Assembly (NCBI GenBank): GCA_000181795.3
Contig: CM012953.1
Coordinates: forward strand, 1,297,545 to 1,361,544
From: Trichinella spiralis
Taxonomy: Eukaryota > Nematoda > Enoplea > Trichinellida > Trichinellidae
DNA: 64,000 nt
Direction: 5' to 3'
In this document: positions 35,952-47,557 of the stretch, in pieces
How the letters are laid out: each line of letters opens with the position of its first letter
Numbering within the stretch: the stretch's first letter is position 1
Notes under the pieces: generated by a model
Told to the model about the DNA's origin: nothing
Database searches by the model: none
The model's input: only the letters and a program-made list of their open reading frames with translations
Position numbers and translations under genes: made by a program

Positions 35952-38176
35952 AATTTTGTCTTTTGTAATAATGCTTTATAGATTTTGATGCTGCTGAAAA
36001 TTTTGTTCAAGTAAATTATTATATATATATTTTTTTCTTTATTTATTTACTATAAGCTGTCTTATTGTTTAGAATTAAAATTAGGCTTTTCAATTTTTCC
36101 ATCAGGTAGGTTTTATAATAATGAAAATCTATCTGAACACTTTGTCACAGCGTCTACTGTTAAGCAGTTGTAAAAGTTCAGCTTTTTAATGTTTATTATT
36201 ATTGTTTGTAAGGAAAAGCTCGATTTAAGAGTAAGCAAGTAGACTGACTGAACAGCGGAGAAATTTGATGAGCAATTTTGACCTGCGACTGTTTTGCTTG
36301 ACCAAGAATAGAAAAGCTGGATAGAACACGATTGATTGTTTGTACAAAGACAATAGCAAACAATTGCTATTCTTATCCAAGTAATTCTATCACTGCGAAA
36401 TGTTAAATTAAATTTAAATTAATTTGAAAAATTGAATGGCCGTTATTTATTTATTTTCCCAGCAATCCTATACACAAAGTGATTGATCAACAATTGAACA
36501 ACAGTGGATGAATAGTTTATTTTTCATTTAATTTTTGTTTTTGGTATTTTTAGATTAAAGCAAAAAAATGTGGATAAAAATCTGAACATTTGATTGATTG
36601 TAGTTTTTAGCGAGCAGTTTCAAATGGAGAACACGTGCCAAGCTTCATTCATGTGTCTTTTTCTTTTAAAAATAATTTTTTCTGATAACATTCAGATTTG
36701 TCATATTTTTAGTCGATTCAGTTGAATAGAATTTTTGATTATTTTCTCTTCTTGATTATTCTAATTATTTCTTGTAAATAAATTGAATATTACTTTATGT
36801 GTATATATTTTTTTTTCTTGTTCTTATTTATTATTGACCTTGTATATTTTGTTATTCATTTTCAGAAATTGTAAGTTTTATTTGTGACGAGGTCGTTTTC
36901 TTGGTTGATCGTTAAAATTATCATCCAACAATTGTAGCTTTGTCATTTCAAAATATACAAACTGTCTGTGCATGTATTGGTATTTTTTAAATTGTTCAAT
37001 TATTCTGTTTTTTTCTGTCTCTCAATCAGGACAAACAACTAATTCATTTGCATGTTTTCCATTCAAGGTTGATATACCCTGGTGTACAGTAGAATAACTA
37101 TTGATAGTAAATAGATAGATACATATTTGAAAAAAATTCCTCATTGAATGCATGGAATATACGACATCCGTGTAAATTTCAACCAAGTACGCAGAAGTAG
37201 TGCCAATGAGATTAAAAAAAACTCAGCAATTACAATCGTGCATAATCTCGTAATAATAAAAAAAAATTAAATATCAATATACCGTTTACAAACTGGTTGA
37301 AAAGTTCAAATCAAACGTCGTGTTCAACAATTCCAATTATCAGTTGCAAATAATTTTCATCTTTTCAACCAGAACATCTTGAACAATGGTGTATTTTTTT
37401 ATTTTCTTCAATTTTTCTCCAAGTTGATTTTTCTTTCTTAGCCGTAAGCATTTTTCATCATTTAACATCACCGCAAGTAGTGATTCACTGCTTCGAATGT
37501 CAACAAATGCAGTCTATTTCAGTATCATCGTTGTTTACAAAAGAATAAATTTGCATACTTAATCGTGTATTTATTATGTTGAATGTAGCGGGTGTGATTA
37601 TTGTTACACAAATGGGTTGCTTTGGTAAGAAAAAAGTATTATAATATTGTTTAAGAAATTATTACTTTGAAAAAAAAACGATTACTGGTTTCGTAAAATT
37701 AGAACTAGAAATTGTCGAACAACTTCAAGACGGATGAACAAGCAAGCAGGCGTCAATCAATTGGATGATTGTGATTCATCCGATTGGAGTGTGAAATTTG
37801 ATTGGACAAATGAATGCAACGCATGCTGGTGGTGGTGGTGGTGATAGTGGTGCTGCTCCAGCTGCTTCAGTTGTTCCAGTCGTCGTCAGGTTAGTCGCTT
37901 AATCGGTCGGCCCATTTGTACCTTCAATATCCTACCTGCCCATCACGATTCAGAGTACTGTAACGATTACCTGTACGCGGTAGCGCGACGGTCGAGACGA
38001 CCAGGCCAGGGTCGTGATTGTCACGACGCGCTGCTGCTGCCGTGTGGATACTTTTTTCGCGTGTTGGGACAAAACTTTTTTTAGCTTGCTTGTTCAGCAG
38101 ATTGATGCATGCATTCGATCTAAAATTTCATCAGTTTAATTTATTTTTTTTTCTAATTAACATATTTTTATTACAG
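35952..38176. other. Intergenic DNA before the Echinoid-like gene
   Basis: AT-rich spacer with the RNF141 3' UTR at its start. A GC-richer part at about 37830-38090 precedes the acceptor at 38176 and may include a noncoding first exon or promoter of the Echinoid-like gene. No coding potential was recognised. Confidence 0.5.
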
Positions 38177-38359
38177 ACTTGTGGATCAGCAGAATCATCA
38201 TTTCAAGTGTGCGCAAGTGTGTGTGTGACCTTGCCTGGCATACAAGTGTGCAGCAAGCTAGGGTCGATCCGGACCAAGCAGCATATTCACAAGTTTCTAT
38301 TCTGTTTCTCTCTTCTCTTTTCTGATCAAGCATCCATTACCAGCTGTTAGTTGTTGGAA
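38177..38359 (+). other. Probable 5' UTR part of the signal-peptide exon of the Echinoid-like gene
   Basis: A polypyrimidine stretch and ATTACAG acceptor end at 38176. The following 183 bases contain no ATG before the start codon at 38360, as expected for a leader. The donor of the upstream noncoding exon was not identified. Confidence 0.45.
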
Positions 38360-41300
38360 ATGACTAATCATTGCCTGACGTTGTTCTTGATCTGCTTTTC
38401 TCTTCACCTCTTATTCCCAGGTAAGTCTCAGAGGTTGTTGTTGTTGTATTGTTTTAGTTTTTTTTCAAAAATTTTTGTTCCCACACCACAATTATTGGTA
38501 ATTTTTATTTCGGATATATTTTGATTCTGTTGTTGTTGTTGTTGACTAAATTATGATGATGATGATGATGATGATGCTGATCACGCTTCCGCTTCGGCTT
38601 TGTGAAGCGGAAATTGGACAACAACGAGAATGGATAAACACGCCCAGTGCTGCTTGCATTGCTCTGCCTGGGTTCGGCACGCAAATGCCGTTCATCTCAA
38701 CTGTTTGTCCGCACCACTTGACCACTGGCAATCCCGGCTACTGCTGGCCATCCGATTTTCGGCCACTTGTTGTTGACTTGACAATTTCCATGCGTACTGA
38801 TTTTGGTGCAAATATTTGAACGCGATCATCATCTTTCTATTTTTTTTTCTCTACTCTGACACAGGATCATTTTTTTTCTATCTCTCTCTCCCTCTTTTAT
38901 TATTTATGATTATTACTGTATTTCTCGCCACTGTCAATCGTCGGCATTAAAGGATAATGGACGTGAACGTTTAGTATGTGGTGACTCGGTCGCGGTCATT
39001 TTTCCATTGTCACCAGTGGTGCGCATTGTCGGTCACTGGGATCGGTTGGGGGTAGCTTTGGGTGGATTTTTTTTTCGCCTTTGTATTGGACCGCTGTACG
39101 GCTAATAATAGTTGGGGTCGTGTGTTTTGTGCTTACTGTTGCAGGTGTCGACTTCACGAGGGCAACAAACGTACAGACAGACGATCGTATATTCTTGGAC
39201 AAAAGCATCACGTCTCTCTCTTTCTTCGGCTCTGCTCTGGCTTGTGGCCCCTTTCGACAGACGACCTTGATATGGATGCATAAATATATAAATAAATATA
39301 AATACATATATATATATATATATATAAATGTATGTATATATACATATATATAGATGGACAGATACACGTTCGGCCGACGTTCCACTTCAAGCACGAGGCC
39401 TTGAAATATAACGGAGGCCGGTCAGGTTGAAAACTTCTGCTGACCTGTTGTTGTCATCTTGTCGCCTTTTCTTGTTAACTGTCTTGACATCATCGAACTG
39501 GAGCTTCGGTGAAATACGTTGTGTCCATGGCGTTTCAAAGCTTCTCAAGCGAACAACAGCAACAACAATAATAATAATAATATGCAAATGGAATTTCTTT
39601 TTTTTTTCTTCCTCGACAAAATTGATTTTCATGAATTGAATGATCAATGAATGTGAATCAGTTGGGTGTAAATTGAATAAAAAAAATCCCAGGAAACTGG
39701 GACACACCCACATTGGACTGAACAATTGATACGGTTGGTTTTTAGGCTTAAACTAAACACAGAGAAAGGGGCTTAGTTTTTTTTCTCTTAGCTTTTTGCT
39801 TCTTCTGACGTTAACACCGTTTGGTGGAAAAAATGGAGAAAAGGTTGGAATTTCAATTTTGAAAAAAAAATAAATACCTCTTTCTCAACTTTTCTGCAAT
39901 GATACTATGGAAAAATGTTGCGAACAATATTTTTGAAACAAGCTAGGCTATTATTGTTATTCTTTTTTCATTGGGAAAATTGTATTTCGATGTATTTTTA
40001 TTATTCATGTAATTATCAATTCCTGAGAGAGAGAGACAGGAGAGATGATGATTGAAAAAGGAAAAAAAGCGTTTTTTTTTTCAATACAACACAACAATTC
40101 AGTTGATCATTTTATGAATAAGTTCAGAGTGAATTTCTTCCACATTAGGGGGGGGTGTGGTGTTTTTTCAACGACAATCATCACTTGGTGGATGTGAAAA
40201 AAACAACAATTAAACTTTTAATGTTTTTTTCATCTCGAAATGGTCACGTACATTTTTAATTGATCAACTGTTTATTGTATTGTTGGAAAATATTCGGTCA
40301 GGCTAAAAATATTCCAATATTTCCAACGGGATCGATTTGTTACTTTGACAGTTTCGGTTTTGGCTCTAATAACAAATGATGGGAGTGTTTTCTGTTCATT
40401 TCTTATCATAATTGAAAATCTTGTTCATCCGCATTATTTGGACAAGTTATCTATGATGTAGATGATGATGATGATGATGGTTATTTGGATACTTTTTCGG
40501 TTGATTCAAGTCGAGCTTTGTACAAGGTGAATATTTTCCTTCCAGTCCATGTAAAGTTGACAGTCGATGACAAAATTGGGACGACTAGTTGCAATTGAAG
40601 AAAGTGCAATTTATTTTACGAATTTATTCTTGCCAATATCCCGACGACGCTGTTTCCACTGACAGTCTGTCTGTCGATTTTGGACAAATTGAATTTTATT
40701 AATTTTTCAAAACAGAGAATGTATTTTTATTCAAATTATCATTTTAAATCAATCTTTTCTTTTTCTGCTTGAATAATGATCATGTGAAACGTGAAGCGAA
40801 TGTGTCTGTGCTTCGCTTGCTTGCAGTAGCGTCGTTGTTGATCGATTGTTGGTTGTACATTAGTGTGTGTGGACGAAAAATTCTCCCCCCCCCCCCACCC
40901 CCGTTATTTAGTTTTGCTTGGTATCGTTGCTAAGTAGCAAATTGGTGTTGAAAGCTTTTCTGATATTTCTCTGTTGATCAATTGAAATTTATTTGTTGTA
41001 CAAATTTCACGTGTATTTAAATATGAAGGGAAAATTTTTTTAATTAAATTCACTAAATATTGGAAAGAATATTTTTCGCAAAGTATATACAATATTATTT
41101 ATTTATTTCTCAAGTACCTCATACAACGGTGAGGTCATGTTGCTCGTTTGTTAGTGCGAATTGCTTCAATTGACCGACCTTGACGTTCTACCAACTATTA
41201 TTCGGTGCATTTTGCTGAGAAATAAATGTCAGAAATTAAGGATTCCAGTAGCTTCACAGCAATCCCAATGGGGCAGCTGTTTTGGGGGTGAATCCTGTTT

Positions 41301-44300
41301 GTCATTTTATATTTTACAATAATTTTCTATAAGCATTCCCAAAAATACCAGTTGGGGTTCGATTTCTTCCATAAATTGTTCATCAATTTTCTCCACTTTG
41401 GAACATTTTTCCACCATCTGTTGAATGAACACGAACAAACATTTGTCGAATAATTCAGTTTTATTGACTTTCTGGTGCATAATTTACTGCAATTGAAAAG
41501 CAAATTATTTTTACAATTACAAAACATTTACCTTAGACAATACAGATAGACCAATTTTTCTGTACTTTAATTTAATTTTGGCTTTCTGTAGGCATTTCTG
41601 CCGGCTTGGATGAATTTGTCAAACAACCACAAGGTGAACCGTATTACGTGACTGTTGGAAGTCCGGGTTTGGTTTTGCCTTGTGTGGTGCAGTCGAAATA
41701 CGCGTCGGCTCCGTATTCGGTTTACTGGATGCGTCTGGTGGACAATACCCCCTACTTGGTGCAGGCGGACAGCAAATATGAAATTGACCGACACTCTTGC
41801 GACAGTTGTTTCAATTTGCGCATCAAAACAGTCGACTACAGTCGGGATAATGGGAAATTTTATTGCCAAATTGCCGGACCGGACGGCTTTGCGAGCACGT
41901 CGGTCGTGGCCGAGGTGGTGGTGTTGGTGCACCCGCAGAAGCCGACCCTGACCAAGGACCGGGTCGAAACCAGGGAGGGGCAGTTGGAGCGTTTGCAGTG
42001 CGAGTCGATCGGTGGCAACCCGCCGCCCGAGATGCGCTGGTTCTTCGACAACGGTACCGAAGTGACACGCCTGGCCACTGTGCACAACGCCACTTCCAAA
42101 GACAAGCCCACCGTCAGCACTCTGACCTGGCACGTCTCGGCTGACGAGAACGGTCTCCGGCTCGGCTGCAAAGTTTGGAACTTGGCCATGGGCAAGACCG
42201 CGCCCGCCCAGGAGATCTGGAGCCAGCGGTTGCTGGTGCGCTACCCGCCGAAAGTGACCGTCGGGCCGGATGCTAGGTACGGAATCGAAGTTGGCCAAGA
42301 GGCGAAATTGACTTGCTCGGCTCGGGCCAATCCCCCGCCTACCAGATACAGCTGGCGACGCACCGGCGGCGCCAGGGACAGCACTTGGACCGAGCAGAAC
42401 ATCTCGCTGACGGTGGAACGCGACGACAGCGGCAGCTACGTCTGCAAGGCGGAAAATGCCGACGGTTCCGGAGAAGCGACCCTCGACTTGGACGTCCAAT
42501 ACGGACCGGAGTTGGTTGTCGCGGACGAGGTGGTGGTCCAGCAGGGGGAGACGTTGGTGTTGAAATGCGTGGCCAACGCCAACCCGCCCGCGAAATCCGT
42601 CCTGTGGACCACACCCGCCGGCGACACGCATCCCACTCCCACCCTCCACTTGCCCAACGTACGTCGCCAGCAGGCTGGCAATTACACCTGCACTGCCAGC
42701 AACGAGCTGCGTCTGTACGGCGCCGGTTCGCCGACGAGCCGCACCGCCTCGAAACGTACCCGCGTGCTGGTCAGCCACGCCCCGGGTGAGGCGAGAATTA
42801 CGGTCGCCGAGCCGGTGTTGGTCGGCAGCACGGTTGTGTTGAACTGTTCCGCCTCGGATCCCGGATATCCCGCTGCTCGGTTTCGCTGGAAAGCTCCCGG
42901 CCAACGCGACTACGAATACGGTGCCAGGTTCTCGTATCCAATATCCGACGTCCAGCTGACCCACGCCGGCGATTACTGGTGTCAGCCGTTCAACGACGTT
43001 GGCGATGGTCAAGCCAGCAAATACAAGCTCATCGTTCGAGGTAATTGTTTATTTATTTTTAATTACTTTTTTTGGTCTATCAAATCCGCTGTTTTTCTTC
43101 AACATTCAAGTGTTGAATTTGTCAACTGGAGCAATACTAATTTTACATAGAATAATGTTGACAATTTTCCCGGTGAAATTTGATCCACATTTTCAGTAAG
43201 ATGAGATCTTTTGCTTGTGTTGTCGAATTTTCTTCCATATTTTGTCAAAGAGAGAGGGCTATTTGTTGTTCTGTTGATGATGTTGCACAGTTTTGAAGCT
43301 TGCGTGCGGCAACTGTTGAAATTATTTACAAAGTGCTCAGTGCAGAGTGCTGAAGCTGCACAATGTGCAACTGGATCCAAATAGATCGCATGGCGCAATT
43401 CAGGTACCATTGGGCCATTGCGTGTTTGTGCAAACAGTTTCGCCGGTGAATGGAAGAAAAATTTACTTTCCATTCATTATAGCTGTTTGTTCGAATTTCA
43501 ATATTGTTCAGTTTGAGCAAATTTTAGGCTGCGCAGATTTTGAAGTGAAAATTAATAATAACACAGACAGACGGACACACCGATTATGATTCGAATCAGA
43601 GATTCTCAATTTTAACTGACCGAAAATAATCAGTAATAATAATTTCATTTCAATTTCCTCATTTCTGTGTACATCCAATTCTGACCAGTGAACTTATTTA
43701 TGCAGAAGGAAGATTTTCTTTCCGGCTTCAAATGTCCCTGTCCGACTCTCTGTGCATACACCCGCCTGGCACACACGCACATATCATTTTACATTTATTA
43801 TTACTTATTTATATCATTGATGCAATGATGATATTTATTATTAGTAGAAGATGAGATCTTTGGAGAAGGCTTTAGGTTTTGAATGTAAAAAATTTTTGAA
43901 AATTTTCGAAAAGTTTACAAAACGCAATTGCAAAACTTGCAAGCTTGCTAAACTGGTTGGATGTAAGCATTCATTCAGTTTTGCAGCACAACAAGAGAAA
44001 ACGAGGATGCTTTTTCTTCACTTCAAATGAAGCGTTTATTTATTTATTTGTTTAATTTTTCATTCATTCATCAAACATTCGCACGAACAAGCGGATTGTT
44101 TTTCACTTGGAAAATTGAAAAATTAAATACTTTGACAAACATACGTCCGTCTTTGCGCATATTTTTCAATGTAAATTCTCTTCTGCGTTTCAAATACAGC
44201 CAGAGGCGCATTATTTATTCTGCAGTGAAAAATGATGCTTTCGCTTCTTCAATTTTTGATCATTTCTAATTTTAATACCGCAGATGCAGTTTTTGTCTTG

Positions 44301-47300
44301 AAGCAACAAAATTTGACGAGAAGAATGATGTTTTCATTTTTTGGGGGAAAATTTTCGAAATATTTTTCTCTTACACTGCTCGCAAATTAATCGTTTACTG
44401 CACTTTGCGCGTTGTGCTTCAGGCGAAAAATATAATCTACCATTAAAATTTGTTTGGACATCTGTGAATTTTCTCTGCAGTAGAGATATATATATATATT
44501 TTTTTTTGAAACACTTTTATTCCACGTCAAAGTAGAAAATTTCTTTTTATTCTCGCATTTTATTAATAAGATTTATTATATTCAGTTTATTTTTTTTTCT
44601 CTTCAGAACCTGCTCGTTTGGTGAAAACGTTAAAAAGCGAAGATACGGTGCGAGAGAAGGAAACAAATTACAGATTAATTTGTTCAGCTCAAGGGAATCC
44701 TGTTCCAAATATCACTTGGTATTTTAACGATCAGCCAGTGAGCAGTGAACGTTTTCTCAGTATTTTGGAGCCAGAGGCCCAGAACTGCGATGTACCGGAG
44801 CGCTGTTCGTACAAGGTAAATTTAATAGCACACCAATATTCGATATAGTATTATTTCCCACGGTCAAGTGACCATTATTGTATTTCGACGTAAACGGTTC
44901 CTATTGTACTTGACAACGGGGGTCAAGTTGCAATGTATTTTTACAGGTCAGTAGCAGTTTACAATGGCTGACCGGCATGCGTTGGAATGACAAAGGCTAT
45001 TACACGTGCCAGGCTTACAACGGCGCCGGGCGTGCTTCGGAAAGTCGCATGCTGTTGAAAGTGCAACACCGACCGGTGGTGGTGAACGATCCCGATCGAC
45101 CGACCGTCGCAGCACAGCTCGGCCACCGGGCCCGGATTTCGTGCCGTGCCAGCGCCTCTCCGGAGCCGGTGTTCCGTTGGTACCGCAATGGTCAAGAGTT
45201 GAGTCAGTCGAATGTCGACTTTGGATCCACCCAGCAACGAAATCACTCTTTCGACGTATACGAGAACACGTTGCTTCTGTCCGACGTCCACCAGACCGAC
45301 CTCGGAGCTTATACGTGCAAAGTGGCTAATCTGTTTGGCGAAGATTCTTTCGTTTTCACCTTGCAACCGAAAAGTAAGTAATTTCTCCTCCACAGTTAGT
45401 TGAAGGGTGAAAAAATATTTCTCTCCTCTTTCTTATATTTTATATTTTGCATGCGTACTTTTTTCTTGATGATACAATAATAAAATTAGTCAGCTTGATA
45501 ACTGGCAACAGCTGGTCAGTTTTGTAGCCGTACAAGTGGAATTAATTAGCTTGCCCCAAAGCACGTTGTATTAATGTGTAGTGTAATTGGGAAATTTTCC
45601 ACTTTCATCTTGAGAAGATTCGCTGAAACAAGAACTGAGTGGACGGGGAAAAATTGGCCGATGAGAACATTTTCTTCAACAATCACTATTTTCCATTTTG
45701 CAACAAACACAATTGCCTTTAATTATTGTCTTCATTTTGAAAATCTGTTGCGCTTTAATATTTTTATCAATAGAAATATTTCATGGGAGAGAAGAGTTTT
45801 ATAGTTGAGATCCAGCAAGAAACATCTTCCAACAATTAGTCTTGAACAATCTCTTGAACTCTGCTTGAAGCAATTAATCGATAATTGTTTGTTTCATCAT
45901 ATAAAATTCTATTTATGCGCAATGAGTGACAACATGTTTGAATAGAATTATTATAAATTGAATTTGAAATGAAAATGTAAATGAAAAAATTTTCTTTTTC
46001 TTATTTCAGGTAAACCATCGCCTGCTTCAGACCTCAGAGCAGAACCGCTGACGCATCGATCGATGCGATTGTCGTGGATTCCTGGCTTTGACGGTGGTGA
46101 AACGCAACAATTTACTGTCGAAATTAGTCACGATGGTCGTGTGATAAAAACAATATCCGCACCTGCCACCGAACCACCGCCTTCACAACATTTCGTTGGC
46201 ATCGAAACTCCACGTCCAGTAGAATTCAACGTTACAAGTTTGTGCAATTTTGGAAATATTTGATTATTTCTTTTTTTTCTTCTGAATTATTATAATAAAG
46301 AATCCTTCCTTTTGAATTCAGATTTGGCACCGTTGACTGTTTACAGTTTTCGTGTTAAAGCTATCAATAAAATTGGTGAAAGCGAATGGACACAACCATT
46401 GGTAGCTATTACTTCTGATTCTCCGATAAATCCAAGTAACAATCATTGGAATAATAATTATTTTTAAAACTACAAAACTGTCTGTTTTCAGGTATACCAG
46501 CTCCAGATTCAGCTTCCTATGATTCAATGACCCAAGTACTGGCATTTCAACCACCTCTGGATCCGAATCGTTATTGTTTAATGGTATAAAATTTTTTACG
46601 ATATATAATTGAAATGAAATGAAATGAACGAATCAGTGATCATTATAAATTTGTTTTTGCAGATTTATCTGCTCAAATCGTCCGATTTGTGGGAACGTTG
46701 GGATTGTGTGTCGGAGACGGACAAGGTGGAGTTGGTTCCAACGGCTGCCAGTTTGCGCGTGCGCAACTGTTACCAGCAGACGTTGGAATGCAGTGAAGTG
46801 ATCGAAGCGGCCATCGGGGTGGCGACGGCGGTCGGCTGGGAAGTGGTCGCGGCCATATGCTTCACGGTGCTGTTGTTCGTGCTTGTGGTCGCCGTCGTCG
46901 GCTTGTATTGTCGACGACACCGTCTGGCGAACGAAAAGAACCATTTGGTCAACAATGGCAACGGCGTCGGTGTTTACGGGTCCGACTGTGCCAAGTAATT
47001 TTTCTGAGAACGTTCGGCAATTGAGGGGCAGGGATGATTGTGAATATTGAGTGTATTATTTATTAGCATATATGTATGTGGTGTTGTGTGTGTGTTTCAG
47101 AAATCGGCAAATCAGCGCACCGATTTATGCGGAAAAGACGTTCAGCGCTTCCAATCTCGGAGTGGACAGAAACACCGGCAGTTCGAAAGACAGCGGTGTA
47201 TTTACGAGCATGTCCAATTACCAATACGACGGACCGTTGGTGAATGGCACCACGGTCAACTACACGGCAGACACCAACGGCGCTACCCTACCCTTCTCAA

Positions 47301-47557
47301 GGGGCTACGAAGAGCAGCAGCAACAGCAGCACTGGCAACAACAGCAACACTGCGGCGGTGATTATACCACCACCGCCGCCGGCGAACCTGGTTATGGTCA
47401 TTTGGGCAACGGTTACACAATGCCGGTGGTTTATGGTCAAAATTTTGTCGACATGAACCCCGCCGGCGGGAGCATTTACGCTTCACGAGAAGGTTCCATT
47501 CATTCTGGCTATTCAACACCGTCCCAAAAGCGAGTTATTCGAGAAATTATTGTCTGA
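38360..47557 (+). CDS. Echinoid-like immunoglobulin-superfamily adhesion receptor
   Basis: Drosophila Echinoid/Friend-of-Echinoid are adherens-junction adhesion proteins affecting EGFR, Notch and Hippo signalling. Nine exons join to 1122 aa: 38360-38420 (signal peptide), 41592-43040, 44607-44815, 44947-45373, 46010-46237, 46322-46435, 46492-46583, 46663-46994 and 47101-47557. A hydrophobic signal peptide (LTLFLICFSLHLLFP) is followed by seven Ig domains (five in exon 2, each with paired Cys and a YxC motif), one clear FN3 (SPASDLRAEPL to SEWTQPL) and a degenerate second FN3. A TM helix lies at about residues 917-942 (VVAAICFTVLLFVLVVAVVGLY), then a cytoplasmic tail of about 180 aa with Gln-rich runs and Tyr motifs. 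The C-terminus REIIV ends in EIIV, the PDZ ligand of Echinoid. The 7 Ig plus 2 FN3 layout fits Echinoid (about 1330 aa). A nephrin/SYG-2-type receptor is the main alternative, less likely given the tail. Confidence 0.88.
38553..38576. repeat. (ATG)n microsatellite
   Basis: Eight ATG units in intron 1 of the Echinoid-like gene. Confidence 0.9.
39305..39352. repeat. TA-rich microsatellite cluster
   Basis: Alternating TA runs broken by ATG/TAC units, in intron 1 of the Echinoid-like gene. Confidence 0.85.
40885..40902. repeat. C-homopolymer run
   Basis: Twelve C, one A, then five C; such runs are error-prone in assemblies. Confidence 0.85.
43041..44606 (+). other. Intron 2 of the Echinoid-like gene
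   Basis: A 1.57-kb AT-rich intron between Ig domains 5 and 6, with a TA run near 44485-44499. Frame is preserved (G+AA). No extra exon was recognised. Confidence 0.6.
45374..46009 (+). other. Intron 4 of the Echinoid-like gene
   Basis: A 636-bp AT-rich intron between Ig domain 7 and the FN3 region; the split codon A+GT restores Ser. Nothing else was seen in it. Confidence 0.6.

Larger units (their letters stand above)
38421..41591 (+). other. 3.2-kb first intron of the Echinoid-like gene
   Basis: The intron separates the signal-peptide exon from the Ig exon; the joined codon (G+GC) keeps frame. It contains (ATG)n at 38553-38576, TA-rich repeats at 39305-39352, a C-run at 40885-40902 and GC-richer pieces at about 38580-38820 and 38930-39290 that could be regulatory. 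Confidence 0.6.

Noticed and set aside
41567-43012. 481-codon open frame antisense to the Ig exon
   Set aside because: It mirrors a GC-rich exon whose sense frame has clear Ig domains; the antisense product is low-complexity without a domain.
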